This document shows positions 10,461-19,995 of a stretch of 64,000 bases of DNA, piece by piece (the first letter of the stretch is position 1; the number at the start of each line of letters is the position of its first letter). The notes below the pieces were generated by a model. It was given only the letters and a program-made list of their open reading frames with translations. It was not told the origin of the DNA and made no database searches. A program made the translations under genes and the position numbers. The stretch spans positions 3,348,001-3,412,000 of the forward strand of contig NZ_CP024902.1 of assembly GCF_003330765.1 (NCBI RefSeq). The letters run 5' to 3'. The stretch comes from Burkholderia pyrrocinia (GTDB taxonomy: Bacteria > Pseudomonadota > Gammaproteobacteria > Burkholderiales > Burkholderiaceae).

Positions 10461-11186
10461 TCACACGTGCGCCGACGCGCCGTCGAGCGCCGCGCGCACC
10501 CGCTCGACGAGTTGCTCGTCGACGGGCGCCAGCACCTCGCCGCGCGGCCGCACGCCCGAGCCGAAATGCACCGCGCGCACGCCGGTGGCACGCACGAAAT
10601 CGCCGACCGCATCGACAGTGAGCCCCGAGCCAGCCAGCACCGCGCAGGTCGAGCCTGCCGCCTGCCGCACCAGACGCGCAATCGTCGCGGCCGCGTCGAG
10701 CACCGACGGATGGCCGCCCGACGTCAGCACCGACGTGACGGCCGGCACGCGCAGCAGCGCGTCGAACGCGGCGTTGAGGTCTCGCGACACGTCGAACGCA
10801 CGGTGGAACGTGAGCGCGCGGCCGTCCGCGGCCGCGGCGATGCGGGCGAGCGCGCCGAGATCGACGTCGCCGCGCGCGTCCAGCGCGCCGAACACGATGC
10901 CGTTCGCACCGGCCACGACCGCCGCGCGCACGTCGCGCTCGATCACGCGCAGGTCGTCGGCGTCGTAGACGAACGACCGGCTGTGCGGGCGCACGATCAC
11001 GTTGACGGGAATCGGCACGGCGGCCACGACGGCCTCGATCAGGCCGGCGCTCGGCGTCAGCCCGCCTTCGGTGATCGCGGTCACGAGTTCGAGGCGGTCG
11101 GCGCCCGCGCGGGCGGCGGCCTTCGCATCGCCGACGGTCGTGGCGATCACTTCGAGGAGGATGGAGGAAGCGGCGTTTCGGTTCAT
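10461..11186 (-). CDS. cutC: CutC-family TIM-barrel protein
   Basis: Cytoplasmic 241-residue protein of the CutC family, historically linked to copper homeostasis, although the biochemical role is not settled. Matching blocks are LLEVIATTVGDA, GADRLELV, GGLTPSAGLIEAV, VIVRPHSRSFVY and TSGGHPS followed by LAGSGLT. It is transcribed towards the preceding gene; the two stops are 18 bases apart. Confidence 0.9.
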   Translation of the reverse strand: MNRNAASSILLEVIATTVGDAKAAARAGADRLELVTAITEGGLTPSAGLIEAVVAAVPIPVNVIVRPHSRSFVYDADDLRVIERDVRAAVVAGANGIVFGALDARGDVDLGALARIAAAADGRALTFHRAFDVSRDLNAAFDALLRVPAVTSVLTSGGHPSVLDAAATIARLVRQAAGSTCAVLAGSGLTVDAVGDFVRATGVRAVHFGSGVRPRGEVLAPVDEQLVERVRAALDGASAHV

Positions 11187-11308
11187 GGGCGGCCCGCGAA
11201 TCGTCAGGACAATTCGCGCATCCTAGCCGAGCCGTGCGACGGGCGCCAGCGTGCCGGCCGACGCGCGCGTCAGCCGCGCCGCAATCGCCGCCTGCGGTGC
11301 GCGCGGCG

Positions 11309-12595
11309 CTAGCCGGCGTCCGCTTCGTCGTCGGCCCAGTCGATATCGGCGCACAGCACGCGCAGCGCATCGCCGACGCGCACGGCCACCGACAACGTCA
11401 CGCACGGCTGCGCCTCGTTGATCGACAGGTACGGCCGCGTGACCTGCACGCGCCCCGGTTCGGCGATCGCCGAACGGAAATACGGCCGGCGCAGCCAGTT
11501 CGCGCCCTGCGCGTCCGCCAGCGGCGAGAAGCGCGCCTCGCTCAGTGCGCGATCGGCGCGCAGCACGACGTTGCGGCCCGACTGGCGGCCCTGCGCATCG
11601 AGCTGGAAGCAGCGCGCGGCCGCGTCGAGCGCGAGGAAGTTCCAGCACACCTCGTCCAGCGGCTCGCCGGCCGCGAGTCGCTCGGCCGCGCGCTCGAACG
11701 CGCGCAGGTACGGCGCGAGCCGCTGCGCCTCGCGCCGCTCGCGCGCTTCGGTTTGCTGACGAAAACGCTCGGTCAGCTCGCCGATGCAGCCGGTCGCGGC
11801 CGCGCTGTCGGGCAGCCCCGGCGCCGGGCGGCCGAAGTAGTAGCCCTGCACGAAATCGGCCTCGCACGACAGCGCGATCTGTGCCTCGTGCTCGGTCTCG
11901 ATCCCTTCGACCAGCACGAGCTTGCCGGCCTCGTGCAGCAGCGTCACGAGCCCGTGCAGGATCGCGGTGAGCCCGGTGCGATGCGCCGCGTGTGACAACA
12001 TGATCCGGTCGAGCTTCACGATGTCCGGGTTCAGCTGCCAGATCCGCTCGAGGTTCGAGTGGCCGGCGCCGAAATCGTCGAGCGCGATCAGGAAGCCGTG
12101 CGTGCGGAATTCGCGCACGGCCTCGGCGAGTCGCTCGACGTCGTCCGCGCGCTGCTCGAGCACTTCGAGCACGACGCGGCGCGGCGGCATGTCGAGCCGT
12201 TTCAGGTTCGCGAGCAGCGCGGCTGCCTGGAACGGGTCGGTGAGCGCGCCCGGATGGATGTTGAGGAACAGCCACTCGCGCTCGGCGCCAAGCAGCGCGA
12301 AGTTCTCGAGATGCAGCGCCTGCGCGAGCCGGTCGAGCTGCAGCAGTTCGCCCTGGCGCGCGGCTTCGCCGAACACGTCGAGCGGCGACACGGCGCGGTC
12401 GAGCGCATCGTGCGCGCGCAACAGCGCCTCGTAGCCGACCGCACGCTGGTGCGACAGGCTGAATATCGGCTGGAACACGGTCGTGAGCGTCAGGTCGCGA
12501 TGCTGCGTCGCCAGACGTTCGAGGCCGGAGCTCATCTCCCGCTCGAACCGGTACGGCGACGCGGCGGCCGGACGCTCCTGTTGCACGATCGTCAT
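11309..12595 (-). CDS. EAL-domain cyclic-di-GMP phosphodiesterase with C-terminal sensory region
   Basis: 428-residue protein. An EAL domain covers roughly residues 30-265, and all metal and catalytic positions appear intact: EALLR, NIHP, LEVLE, DDFGAG, KLD, VEGIE and QGYYFGRP. Active hydrolysis of c-di-GMP is therefore expected. The C-terminal 150 residues (GRNVVLRADRALSE ... YLSINEAQPCVTLSV) resemble a Cache-type sensor found after EAL domains. No membrane segment is seen. The start at 12595 is set by AGGAGGAAGAAGG directly upstream; an earlier ATG at 12658 lacks this. Confidence 0.88.
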   Translation of the reverse strand: MTIVQQERPAAASPYRFEREMSSGLERLATQHRDLTLTTVFQPIFSLSHQRAVGYEALLRAHDALDRAVSPLDVFGEAARQGELLQLDRLAQALHLENFALLGAEREWLFLNIHPGALTDPFQAAALLANLKRLDMPPRRVVLEVLEQRADDVERLAEAVREFRTHGFLIALDDFGAGHSNLERIWQLNPDIVKLDRIMLSHAAHRTGLTAILHGLVTLLHEAGKLVLVEGIETEHEAQIALSCEADFVQGYYFGRPAPGLPDSAAATGCIGELTERFRQQTEARERREAQRLAPYLRAFERAAERLAAGEPLDEVCWNFLALDAAARCFQLDAQGRQSGRNVVLRADRALSEARFSPLADAQGANWLRRPYFRSAIAEPGRVQVTRPYLSINEAQPCVTLSVAVRVGDALRVLCADIDWADDEADAG

Positions 12596-12894
12596 ACCTT
12601 CTTCCTCCTGGTGATGCACTCGAACGCGGCAGCCGACGAAACGAACGGCGCGCGCCATGTCATGGTTGGACCCTCGGTTGCCCGGTCGATGCCGGACGGC
12701 TGACCAGCATCAAGCAAGCTCCGTGCAAGGTGCGAACAACCCATGCGCCGCGCGGGCGCGCCGTGCTGCCGCACCACCGTGGCGCGCGCCCGACGCACCA
12801 TTTTCGTGCGCACGCACCGGCCTCTCGAACGCAGCCGCCACGCCGGCACGCTACACTCCGTACGATCGTTTCATTCCCCGTATTCGCCGTATCG

Positions 12895-14562
12895 ATGGAA
12901 ATCGTCTTCACCGTCCTGATCCTGCTGCTCACCGTCGCGCTGTCCGGCGCCGTCACGCGGAACCTGCCGTTGCAACTGCCACTGCCGCTGATGCAGATCG
13001 CGTTCGGCGCGATGCTCGCGTGGCCGAAGCTGAACCTGCACGTCACGTTCGATCCCGAAATCTTCATGCTGCTGTTTATTCCGCCGCTGCTGTTCGCGGA
13101 CGGCTGGCGGATTCCGAAACGCGAGCTGTACCTGCAGCGCCGCGCGATCCTGATGCTCGCATTCGGGCTCGTGTTCATGACGGTACTCGCAGTGGGCTAC
13201 TTCGCGCATTGGCTGATTCCCGAGTTGCCGCTGCCGATCGCGTTCGCGCTCGCGGCCGTGCTGTCGCCGACCGATGCGGTCGCGCTGTCGGGCATCGCCG
13301 GGAAAGGCCGGATTCCGCCGCAACTGATGCACATCCTCGAAGGCGAGGCGCTGATGAACGACGCGTCGGGCCTGGTCGCGCTGAAGTTCGCGATCGCAGC
13401 CGCGCTGACGGGCATGTTCTCGCTGCGCGCCGCGTCGGTCACGTTCGTGATCGTCGCCGCCGGCGGGCTCGCGACGGGCGCAATCGTGTCGTGGGTGTTC
13501 AGCGCGCTGTCGACGCGCTTCCTGAACGCCGAGCAGGAAGGCGATCCGGCCCCGGGCATCGTGATGACGCTGCTCGTGCCGTTCGCGGCCTATCTGTTCG
13601 CCGAGCACCTCGACCTGTCGGGCGTGCTGGCGGCCGTATCGGCCGGGATGATGATGAACTACACGAGCTTCTCGCGCAAAAGCACCGTCGCGTCGCGCGT
13701 GCGTGCCGAAAGCACGTGGGCGATGATCGAGTTCGTGTTCAACGGCATGGTGTTCATCATGCTCGGGCTGCAGTTGCCGCACATCATCGGCCGCGCGCTC
13801 GTCGACGCGCACCATACGAGCGACGCGCTGGTCGGCCGGATGATCTTCAACGTCTGCGCGATGATGATCGCGCTGTACGCGATCCGCTTCCTGTGGGTCT
13901 GGCTGCTGCGCTGGATCGCGAGCCGCCGCGCCGCGCGCCAGGGCCTCGCGGGCACGATGGCCGGCGTGCGCACGATCGCGGTGATGACGGTCGGCGGCGT
14001 GCGCGGCGCGGTCACGCTCGCCGGCGTGCTGTCGATCCCGGTCGCGCTGTCCGACGGCGCGCCGCTGCCGGGGCGCGATACGGCGATCTTCGTCGCGTCG
14101 GCCGTGATCCTCGGCTCGCTCGTCGTCGCGGTAATCGGCCTGCCGCTGCTGCTGCGCGGCGTGCGTTCGTCGCGCAACCCGCTCGCCGACGAGGAGCGCA
14201 CCGCGCGCTCGGCCGCCGCGCAGGCCGCGATCCGCGCGATCGACTCGTCGCACGACGCGATCTCGGCCGATCTCGACGAATCGGGCGCCGCGCGCTGCGC
14301 GGACATCTCCGCGCGCGTGATGGACCAGTACCGCCGCCGGCTCGCCGCGCTCGCCGAGGACAGCCCCACGCCGCGCGCGGAAGCGAAGCAGACCGAAACG
14401 ATGGAGTTGCAGATGCGGATCGCCGCGATCCGCGCGGAGCGCTCGGTGCTGTACCGGCTGCGCAGCGACAGCAAGATTTCCGACGAGACGCTGACGAAGC
14501 TGATTCGCGAAATCGACCTGTCGGAAACCGCGCTGTCGACGCGCAAGAAAGGCATCCTCTGA
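12895..14562 (+). CDS. CPA1-family Na+/H+ antiporter
   Basis: Inner-membrane cation/proton antiporter of 555 residues. About 12 hydrophobic segments fill residues 1-420, with the CPA1 motifs FIPPLLFADGW, LSPTDAVALSGI (the transport aspartate) and GEALMNDASGLVALK. A charged cytoplasmic tail follows, as in the YjcE/NhaP-like group. The ATG at 12895 begins exactly at the first membrane segment; upstream in-frame residues look non-coding. Confidence 0.9.
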   Translation: MEIVFTVLILLLTVALSGAVTRNLPLQLPLPLMQIAFGAMLAWPKLNLHVTFDPEIFMLLFIPPLLFADGWRIPKRELYLQRRAILMLAFGLVFMTVLAVGYFAHWLIPELPLPIAFALAAVLSPTDAVALSGIAGKGRIPPQLMHILEGEALMNDASGLVALKFAIAAALTGMFSLRAASVTFVIVAAGGLATGAIVSWVFSALSTRFLNAEQEGDPAPGIVMTLLVPFAAYLFAEHLDLSGVLAAVSAGMMMNYTSFSRKSTVASRVRAESTWAMIEFVFNGMVFIMLGLQLPHIIGRALVDAHHTSDALVGRMIFNVCAMMIALYAIRFLWVWLLRWIASRRAARQGLAGTMAGVRTIAVMTVGGVRGAVTLAGVLSIPVALSDGAPLPGRDTAIFVASAVILGSLVVAVIGLPLLLRGVRSSRNPLADEERTARSAAAQAAIRAIDSSHDAISADLDESGAARCADISARVMDQYRRRLAALAEDSPTPRAEAKQTETMELQMRIAAIRAERSVLYRLRSDSKISDETLTKLIREIDLSETALSTRKKGIL

Positions 14563-14594
14563 CGGGCCGGCCGCTGCCCGCGCGCCACCGCCCA

Positions 14595-14624
14595 TAAAAA
14601 ACGGCGACGCCGAAGCGTCGCCGT
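14595..14624 (-). terminator. Terminator for the indolepyruvate oxidoreductase gene (possibly bidirectional)
   Basis: Perfect 10-bp stem ACGGCGACGC/GCGTCGCCGT with loop CGAA. On the minus strand it is followed by TTTTTT, 24 bases after the stop of the leftward gene. On the plus strand only a weak T-run follows, so it may also help end the antiporter transcript. Confidence 0.88.
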
Positions 14625-14647
14625 CTTCACCTCCGCCCGCGTTCGCG

Positions 14648-17600
14648 CTACTTCGCGACGACGACCGGAATCCCCTTCAGCATTCCCGCGCCCTTCATCT
14701 CGTCGAGCGCGTGCTGCACGGACGCGCTCGTCGCCGCGTCGATGCCGAGCTGCAGCGCGAGTTCGCGCTCCGCGCGCTTCACGCCGGCCAGGTTGCGCAC
14801 CTTCACGTGACCGAAGCCGCGCACGCGGGCGTGCAGGTCGGCCAGCTGCGCGACCTGCGCCGCATTGCCGGCCGTCATCGCGGCAAGCGCACGCGCGAGC
14901 GTCGTCTCATAGTCGTCGGCAAGCGCGCGCTCCATCTTCCGCTCGACGGTGCGGCCGAACGGATCGAGCCACGTGCCGCGCAGGCTGCGCACGCGCGCGA
15001 GCACGCCGAACACCGGCCACATCCACTGGCCGAACACGCGCTTCTTCGGCACGCTGCCGTCGCTGCCGGCCTTCGCGACCGTCGGCGGCGCGAGGTTGAA
15101 CTTCACGCGATACGCTTGCCCCGGCACGCCTTCGAACTGCGCCTCGAGCGCCGTGCGGAATGCGTCGTCCGCGTAAAGCCGCGCGACCTCGTATTCGTCC
15201 TTCACCGCGAGCAGCCGGTAGAAGGTCGTCGCGACCGCGCGCGTCAGCGCGTCGTCGCCCTTCGCGCGCGCCGCGTTCACGAGCGCACGGTAGCGCTCGA
15301 CGTAGCGCGCGCCGCCGTACGCATCGAGACGCGCTTCGCGATCGGCGATCAGTTCGGCGAGCGTCTCCGGCGCGACGTGCGCAGCCACCGCGTGACGCGC
15401 GTTCCACAACGCATCGAGGCCCGCCGCATCGCCGGCCGCCATCCGGCCGATCGAGAACGCGAGCTTGTTCATCGGCACCGCGACGTTGTTCAGCTCGATC
15501 GCACGCATCATCGCGGCGAGCGACACCGGCACGAGGCCGAGCTGCCACGCGTAGCCGAGCATCAGGATGTTCGCGCCGATCGGGTCGCCGAGGAACTTCG
15601 CGGCGAGCGCCTGCGCGTCGCAGCTCGACAGGTAGCCGTCGCCGGCCGCGTGATGCATCTTTTCGAGCAGCGCGTCCGCATGCAGGTTCGCGTCGGGGTT
15701 CTGCACGAACGACGCGTTCGGGATCCGGTGCGTGTTGACGACGATCCGCGAACGCTCGTGACGCACCGTCTGCAATGCTTCGGCACTCGCGCCGACGACC
15801 ATGTCGCACGCGAGCAGCACGTCGGCCTGCTGCGTGTCGATCCGCACCTGGTTCAGCCATTGGTCGCTCGCGGCGATCCGCACGAACGACAGCACCGAGC
15901 CGCCCTTCTGCGCGAAGCCCATGAAGTCGAGCACCGACGCGCTCTTGCCTTCGAGGTGCGCGGCCATGCTGATCAGCGCGCCGACCGTCACGACGCCCGT
16001 GCCGCCGACGCCCGTCACGAGCATGTCGAACGGCGCCGCATCGAGGTGCGTCGCCGGCACCGGCAGCGCGTCGACGCGCACGGCGAGCGCCGCTTCGTCA
16101 AATGCGGCGCCCGCGGCCTTCTTCAGCGCCGCGCCTTCGACCGTCACGAAGCTCGGGCAGAAGCCGTTCACGCACGAATAGTCCTTGTTGCACGACGACT
16201 GGTCGATGCGGCGCTTGCGGCCGAGCGGCGTCTCGAGCGGCTCGACCGACAGGCAGTTCGACTGCACGCCGCAGTCGCCGCAGCCTTCGCATACCGCGTC
16301 GTTGATGAACAGGCGCTTGTCCGGGTCGGGGAATTCGCCCTTCTTGCGGCGGCGGCGCTTCTCGGCCGCGCAGGTCTGGTCGTAGATCAGCACGGTGACG
16401 CCCGGCGTCTCGCGCAATTCGCGCTGCACCGTGTCGAGCTCGCTGCGGTGATGGAACGTCGTGCCCTTCGGGAACTGCCCGTGATGGCCGTCGTACTTCT
16501 CCGGTTCGTCGGATACGACGACGAAGCGCGACACGCCTTCCGCCTCGACCTGCCGCGCGATCTGCGGCACCGAGATGCTGCCGTCGACCGGCTGGCCGCC
16601 CGTCATCGCGACCGCATCGTTGTAGAGGATCTTGTACGTGATGTTCGCTTTCGCGGCGACCGCCTGGCGGATCGCGAGGATGCCCGAGTGGAAGTAGGTG
16701 CCGTCGCCGAGGTTCTGGAACACGTGCTTCGTGTTGGTGAACATCGCGTGCGCGGCCCAGTCGACGCCCTCGCCGCCCATCTGGATCAGCCCCGTCGTGT
16801 CGCGCTCCATCCACGACGCCATGAAGTGGCAGCCGATGCCGGCCTGCGCGATCGAGCCTTCCGGCACCTTCGTCGACGTGTTGTGCGGACAGCCCGAGCA
16901 GAAGTACGGCGTGCGCTTCACCGCGTCGGCCTCGTTCGACAGGATCTGCGGCGCGACCAGATCGACGACGCGTTCGCGGCGGTCGAGCGCCGGCTTGTGC
17001 CGCGCGAGCCATTCGGCGAACACCGGCAGGATGCGCGACGGGCGCAGTTCGCCGAGTTCGGACAGCAGGCATGCGCCGGCTGCGTCGTGCTTGCCGAGCA
17101 CGCGCGGGCGCGCGCCGTCGGTGCGGTTGTACAGGTAGTCCTTGATCTGCTGCTCGATGACCGGGCCTTTTTCCTCGATCACGAGCACTTCCGACAGCCC
17201 GTCGATGAAGGTCTCGATACGTGTCATCTCGAGCGGATACGACAGGCCGACCTTGTAGATCCGCACGCCGGCCGCGTCGAGGTCGGCCACCGTCAGGTCG
17301 AGACGGCGCAGCGCTTCCATCAGGTCGAGGTGCGCCTTGCCGCAGGTGACGATGCCGACGTTCGCCTGCGCACTCGGCGCGATCCACTTGTCGATGCTGT
17401 TGGTGCGCGCGAAATGGCGCACCGCGTCGAGCTTCGCGGCGAGGCGCGCCTCGATCGTGAGGCTCGGCAGGTCGGGCCAGCGGTTGTGCAGGCCGCCCGT
17501 CGGCGGCGTGAAGCCCGCCGGCGCCGGCCACTGCGTCTGCAGCGCGTCGAGGTCGACGGTCGAGCCCGACTCGACCGTTTCCGAAATCGCCTTGAAGCCG

Positions 17601-18220
17601 ACCCAGGCGCCCGAGTAGCGCGACAGCGCCCAGCCGTACAGGCCGAATTCGAGCATGTCGGCGATGTTCGCCGGGTTCACGACCGGCATGTGCCACGCGA
17701 TCATCGCGAAGTCGCTCTGGTGCGGCATCGACGACGACACGCAGCCATGGTCGTCGCCCGCGACGACGAGCACGCCGCCATGCGGCGACGAACCGTACGC
17801 GTTGCCGTGCTTCAGCGCGTCGCCGGCACGATCGACGCCCGGGCCCTTGCCGTACCACATCGCATACACGCCCTCGACCGTGCGCTCGGGATCGGCCTCG
17901 ACGCGCTGCGTGCCGAGCACGGCCGTGCCGCCGAGTTCCTCGTTGATCGCAGGCAGGAAGCGCACGCCGCCCGCATCGAGCAGTTTCTGCGCCTTCCACA
18001 ACTGCTGGTCAACCATGCCGAGCGGCGAGCCGCGATAGCCGCTGACGAAGCCGGCGGTGTCGAGCCCTTGTTCGACGTCGGCCGCACGCTGCATCAGCAG
18101 CAGGCGGACGAGCGCCTGCGTGCCGGTCAGGAAGATCCGGCCGCGCGTCGCGGTCAGGTTGTCGGTCAGGCGGTAGTCGGACAGGGCAGGCGTGCCGTCG
18201 ACAGGCAAGCGGGCGGTCAT
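14648..18220 (-). CDS. Indolepyruvate ferredoxin oxidoreductase, fused alpha/beta type
   Basis: 1190-residue cytoplasmic enzyme that oxidatively decarboxylates aryl-pyruvates to aryl-acetyl-CoA. From the N-terminus: a pyrimidine-domain block (FVSGYRGSPLG), a CSGCPHNTS motif, the TPP-binding core (MGGEGVDWAAHAMF, then LYNDAVAMTGGQP), a cysteine cluster CEGCGDCGVQSNC for iron-sulfur binding, and a C-terminal gamma-type domain (VTGVGGTGVVTVG). This is the long fused form common in beta-proteobacteria. The start at 18220 follows GGAGACACTCCCC; an ATG 42 bases further upstream is less likely. The upstream region is the 54-bp repeat array. Confidence 0.92.
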   Translation of the reverse strand: MTARLPVDGTPALSDYRLTDNLTATRGRIFLTGTQALVRLLLMQRAADVEQGLDTAGFVSGYRGSPLGMVDQQLWKAQKLLDAGGVRFLPAINEELGGTAVLGTQRVEADPERTVEGVYAMWYGKGPGVDRAGDALKHGNAYGSSPHGGVLVVAGDDHGCVSSSMPHQSDFAMIAWHMPVVNPANIADMLEFGLYGWALSRYSGAWVGFKAISETVESGSTVDLDALQTQWPAPAGFTPPTGGLHNRWPDLPSLTIEARLAAKLDAVRHFARTNSIDKWIAPSAQANVGIVTCGKAHLDLMEALRRLDLTVADLDAAGVRIYKVGLSYPLEMTRIETFIDGLSEVLVIEEKGPVIEQQIKDYLYNRTDGARPRVLGKHDAAGACLLSELGELRPSRILPVFAEWLARHKPALDRRERVVDLVAPQILSNEADAVKRTPYFCSGCPHNTSTKVPEGSIAQAGIGCHFMASWMERDTTGLIQMGGEGVDWAAHAMFTNTKHVFQNLGDGTYFHSGILAIRQAVAAKANITYKILYNDAVAMTGGQPVDGSISVPQIARQVEAEGVSRFVVVSDEPEKYDGHHGQFPKGTTFHHRSELDTVQRELRETPGVTVLIYDQTCAAEKRRRRKKGEFPDPDKRLFINDAVCEGCGDCGVQSNCLSVEPLETPLGRKRRIDQSSCNKDYSCVNGFCPSFVTVEGAALKKAAGAAFDEAALAVRVDALPVPATHLDAAPFDMLVTGVGGTGVVTVGALISMAAHLEGKSASVLDFMGFAQKGGSVLSFVRIAASDQWLNQVRIDTQQADVLLACDMVVGASAEALQTVRHERSRIVVNTHRIPNASFVQNPDANLHADALLEKMHHAAGDGYLSSCDAQALAAKFLGDPIGANILMLGYAWQLGLVPVSLAAMMRAIELNNVAVPMNKLAFSIGRMAAGDAAGLDALWNARHAVAAHVAPETLAELIADREARLDAYGGARYVERYRALVNAARAKGDDALTRAVATTFYRLLAVKDEYEVARLYADDAFRTALEAQFEGVPGQAYRVKFNLAPPTVAKAGSDGSVPKKRVFGQWMWPVFGVLARVRSLRGTWLDPFGRTVERKMERALADDYETTLARALAAMTAGNAAQVAQLADLHARVRGFGHVKVRNLAGVKRAERELALQLGIDAATSASVQHALDEMKGAGMLKGIPVVVAK

Positions 18221-18555
18221 GGGGAGTGTCTCCTGATTATGCTGTTCTGGGCTGCGCGGCAAGGCGTCGGGCGACGCGTGGGCGCCGGCAGCGAATGGCT
18301 CTATTTTTTCGCGCGCAGACGAGAATGTTTTTTCTCATCTTGCTCGGAAGGGTCCACAGTGAGAAAAACTGCGCAGCTTTTTACCGGGATTTGAGAGAGT
18401 TTTCGCGCGCGCAGTGGGAGCGGGATTGGCGGGGCGTCGGGACGGTCGGCTGGTTTGCCGAAAAGGCCGGGGCGCGTCCGACGGCAACCCGCCGGCGTGA
18501 CGGCGCGCGCTCGCGCCCCGTGTGACAAGGGTTTCGGCGGCGGCAGGCGGTCATC
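18221..18555. other. 5' flank of the indolepyruvate oxidoreductase gene
   Basis: About 330 bases between the start codon and the first array unit. The promoter of the leftward gene should be here. The stretch 18300-18410 is the least GC-rich part and contains several T- or A-runs (for example TTTTTTC and AAAAAC). I see no gene and no further copy of the array unit. Confidence 0.4.
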
Positions 18556-19155
18556 CTCACCGTTGGTATACACAGCGTTCCGATTGGTCGGCGGCGACGG
18601 ATGTCCACAATGTCGCGCCCCTCGGCCGATCGGGCTTGCGCGCTCACCGGTCGAATGCACAGAGTTTCGAGTGGCGTTGGGGCCGGGCTGTCCACACCGT
18701 TATCGGTACTCGGTTCGCCCGGGCGCCGACGCTCACCGTTGAAATTCACAGCGCGTCGAGTGGGTTTCGACGCAGGATATCCACACCGGGACCGACGCAC
18801 TTCGTCGGTCCGCCGCTCACACTCACCATTCGAATACACAGGATCGCGAGTGCGCTCGCCGGCCGGATATCCGCGCCGGAACACGCATGCTGCGCAATCG
18901 CAGGCTCGCACTCACCGCTGAAATACACAGGGCTTCGAGTGGCCTGGGGAGCCGGATATCCACATGGACGAGCATCCGCCGCTCGATGGCGGATGCGCGT
19001 TTCGAAGGGTACCGACGACCGGTCATCCATGCCTGTAGCCGCACGCCGTCCGATCGGGCGCCGACACTCACCTCCAAAATACACAGTGACGCGAGTCGTT
19101 CAGGCAGCCAGATATCCACACGGGAACCCGCGCGGCCCTCGATCGCTTGCTCGCC

Positions 19156-19419
19156 GCCCGAGCCTGACATGCACGGCACGTCAGACAGCGACGTCGGCCG
19201 AATGGCAACATCTGAACGGGTTGCCCGCCGGTCGCGTGCCCACGCCCGAGCCTGACATGCACGGCACGTCAGACAGCGACGTCGGCCGAATGGCAACATC
19301 TGAACGGGTTGCCCGCCGGTCGCGTGCCCACGCCCGAGCCTGACATGCACGGCGTGTCCGACGGCGACGTCGGCCGAATGGCAACATCTGAACGGGTTGC
19401 CCGCCGGTTGCGTGCTCGC
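19156..19419 (+). repeat. Three tandem 88-bp repeats inside the array
   Basis: Copies begin at 19156, 19244 and 19332. The first two are identical over 88 bases; the third differs at a handful of positions. Aligned to the 54-bp unit they match TGACATGCACGGC with TGAATTGCACAGC and run on for 33 ungapped positions, so they are diverged array members that were recently duplicated. Their distances to the units on both sides (88-90 bp) keep the array in register. Confidence 0.85.
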
Positions 19420-19731
19420 ACTCACCATTGAATTGCACAGCGCTTCGAGTCGCTCGGGAACGCGGATATGCGCAGCGAAATCTGCATGTTGCGGGCCACG
19501 CACCTGCGCTCACCGTTAAAATGCACAGCCCTTCGAGTGGCTTCCGGAACCGGATAATCACGTCGCGGCGCACTCGCGGTTCTGTCACGCATGCGCGCGG
19601 TCGGCTAGAATGCGCGGCGCCCCGAACCACGGCAAAAGTCGGGAAACCGCGCCGGAACAAGCGCATCGCGTGATCGAGCGCCGACACTCACCGTGGAATT
19701 TCACAGCATTTCGCTTCGTCTCGTGGGCGAG

Positions 19732-19740
19732 TTATCCACA
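19732..19740 (+). promoter_or_regulatory. Perfect DnaA-box sequence at the end of array unit 9
   Basis: TTATCCACA, identical to the high-affinity E. coli DnaA box, at offsets 46-54 of the unit starting at 19687. Binding is not shown; the match is by sequence only. Confidence 0.5.
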
Positions 19741-19986
19741 ACCCTTCTCATGCACGACGCGACCTCCGGTCATTCTCACCTGTGAAATGCACAGGGCGCC
19801 GAGCCGTTTCGGTGCGCGGATATCCACAACGGATCGCGCGAAGAAACCTTCGCCCGCACATCGGCAGAACCGTTCCGCACATCAACCCGCAGCAATCGCG
19901 CGATAACCGGAAAGCCTTATCCTGACAGCCTCTACGGCACCCTCACCGCTCAAACGCACAGCGTTTCGAGTCGCCTTGAGGGTGGG

Positions 19987-19995
19987 TTATCCACA
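19987..19995 (+). promoter_or_regulatory. Perfect DnaA-box sequence at the end of array unit 11
   Basis: TTATCCACA at offsets 46-54 of the unit starting at 19942. Four other units (18732, 18911, 19067, 19775) carry ATATCCACA, one mismatch from the consensus, at the same offset. Confidence 0.5.

Larger units (their letters stand above)
18556..19995 (+). repeat. Array of 54-bp units with DnaA-box-like ends, period about 88 bp
   Basis: Eleven units, each exactly 54 bp, start at 18556, 18643, 18732, 18822, 18911, 19067, 19421, 19509, 19687, 19775 and 19942. All eleven have CTCACC at offsets 1-6 and CACAG at 16-20. Most have TTCGAGT at 24-30 and GGATATCCACA at 44-54. Steps between neighbours are 87-90 bp or near multiples. 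Diverged units sit in register at 19157, 19245 and 19333; decayed remnants lie near 18978, 19598 and 19870. Linkers of 33-36 bp differ from each other. The period is not a multiple of three and no reading frame persists, so it is not coding. No cas genes are present and units are only partly identical, so it is not CRISPR. Function unknown. Confidence 0.9.

Noticed and set aside
18381..19687. Long open frames on both strands inside the array (for example minus strand 18381-18911 and 18823-19503)
   Set aside because: The units are read in changing frames because the period is not a multiple of three. The predicted proteins are arginine-rich with no conserved pattern, typical of chance frames in high-GC DNA.
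18556..19995. CRISPR array
   Set aside because: The repeat-spacer geometry looks superficially right, but units are 54 bp and only partly identical, decayed units keep register, and no cas genes are present in the window.
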